DNA from: Metabacillus sp. KUDC1714
GTDB taxonomy: Bacteria; Bacillota; Bacilli; Bacillales; Bacillaceae
Assembly (NCBI RefSeq): GCF_014217835.1
Contig: NZ_CP055263.1
Location: forward strand, 3,041,501-3,105,500
DNA: 64,000 bases
Direction of reading: 5' to 3'
Of the stretch, positions 63,918-64,000 are shown one piece after another (position 1 is the first letter of the stretch; every line of letters starts with the position of its first letter). The notes beneath the pieces are model-generated. The model made no database searches. It saw only the letters and a program-made list of their open reading frames with translations, and was not told the origin of the DNA. The position numbers and the translations under genes are program-made.

Positions 63918-64000
63918 GTGACGACAATTAAGGATGTTGCGTCTAAAGCTAATGTATCAACAGCGACTGTTTCAAGAATATTAAGTAATGATGAAACCTT
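63918..64000 (+). CDS. LacI/GalR family regulator, 5' end only
   Basis: The gene runs off the window after 27 codons. GTG 63918 follows AAAGAGGGTGG. The start TTIKDVASKANVSTATVSRI is the classic LacI-family helix-turn-helix and hinge start. Its target is unknown, but it probably belongs to another sugar locus to the right. Confidence 0.85.
   Translation, partial: MTTIKDVASKANVSTATVSRILSNDET

Overview
The window looks like chromosome of a low-GC, Gram-positive, probably spore-forming Bacillaceae bacterium. The grounds are strong AGGAGG-type ribosome binding sites, frequent TTG/GTG starts, and many genes with Bacillus subtilis counterparts: a yrkEFHIJ-like sulfur operon, yrkC, DUF3231, yesS/lplABC-type genes, araR-araPQN-abfA and an RsbR paralogue. 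No tRNA, rRNA or CRISPR array was seen. Families were assigned by reading the translations; no database search was run.

Layout. (1) 0-4.2 kb: persulfide/sulfane-sulfur operon with DsrE-type, rhodanese, TusA-rhodanese and rhodanese-persulfide dioxygenase proteins, a broken TusA and a TSUP permease, with CstR/CsoR-like palindromes before several genes. (2) 4.4-11.5 kb: YrkC-like cupin, two DUF3231 paralogues between two decayed serine-recombinase tails, a frameshifted MocR-type regulator divergent from a PhzF-family gene, and a truncated MFS gene. (3) 11.5-16 kb: channel-like membrane protein, M20 peptidase, ATP-grasp ligase. (4) 16.4-40 kb: a plant-glycan side-chain locus. It has a YesS-like regulator, an LplABC-type importer, an oxidative L-fucose/L-galactose route (aldo-keto reductase, Zn alcohol dehydrogenase, lactonase), GH95, GH31, GH127, a FucU mutarotase, GH29, GH43, an SDR and GH43-AbfB. 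None of these glycosidases has a visible signal peptide, so oligosaccharides are probably imported and then trimmed inside the cell. (5) 40-48 kb: arabinose regulon (araR, araP, araQ, yesL-like, araN, abfA) with a clear sigma-A promoter, AraR boxes and cre sites. (6) 48-53 kb: gene remnants around a toxin-immunity pair. The toxin joins a PrsW-type intramembrane protease to a C-terminal EndoU-like RNase domain and is followed by a CdiI-like immunity gene; the pair is bracketed by two copies of a 90-bp repeat. An RsbR paralogue follows. (7) 53.2-54.4 kb: decayed MFS and MocR genes. (8) 54.5-63.5 kb: guanidine utilisation. Two guanidine-I (ykkC) riboswitches precede an APC permease and, separately, a four-gene operon: two carboxyguanidine deiminase subunits, guanidine/urea carboxylase and allophanate hydrolase. 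A LacI-family gene starts at the right edge.

Regulation. Six sequences fitting the Bacillus cre consensus sit upstream of genes in the carbohydrate region, so CcpA repression is likely. AraR boxes are confined to araR and araPQ-N-abfA. Neither sugar importer has an ATPase gene here, which suggests a shared MsmX-type ATPase. The most novel-looking item is the PrsW-EndoU fusion with its immunity gene.
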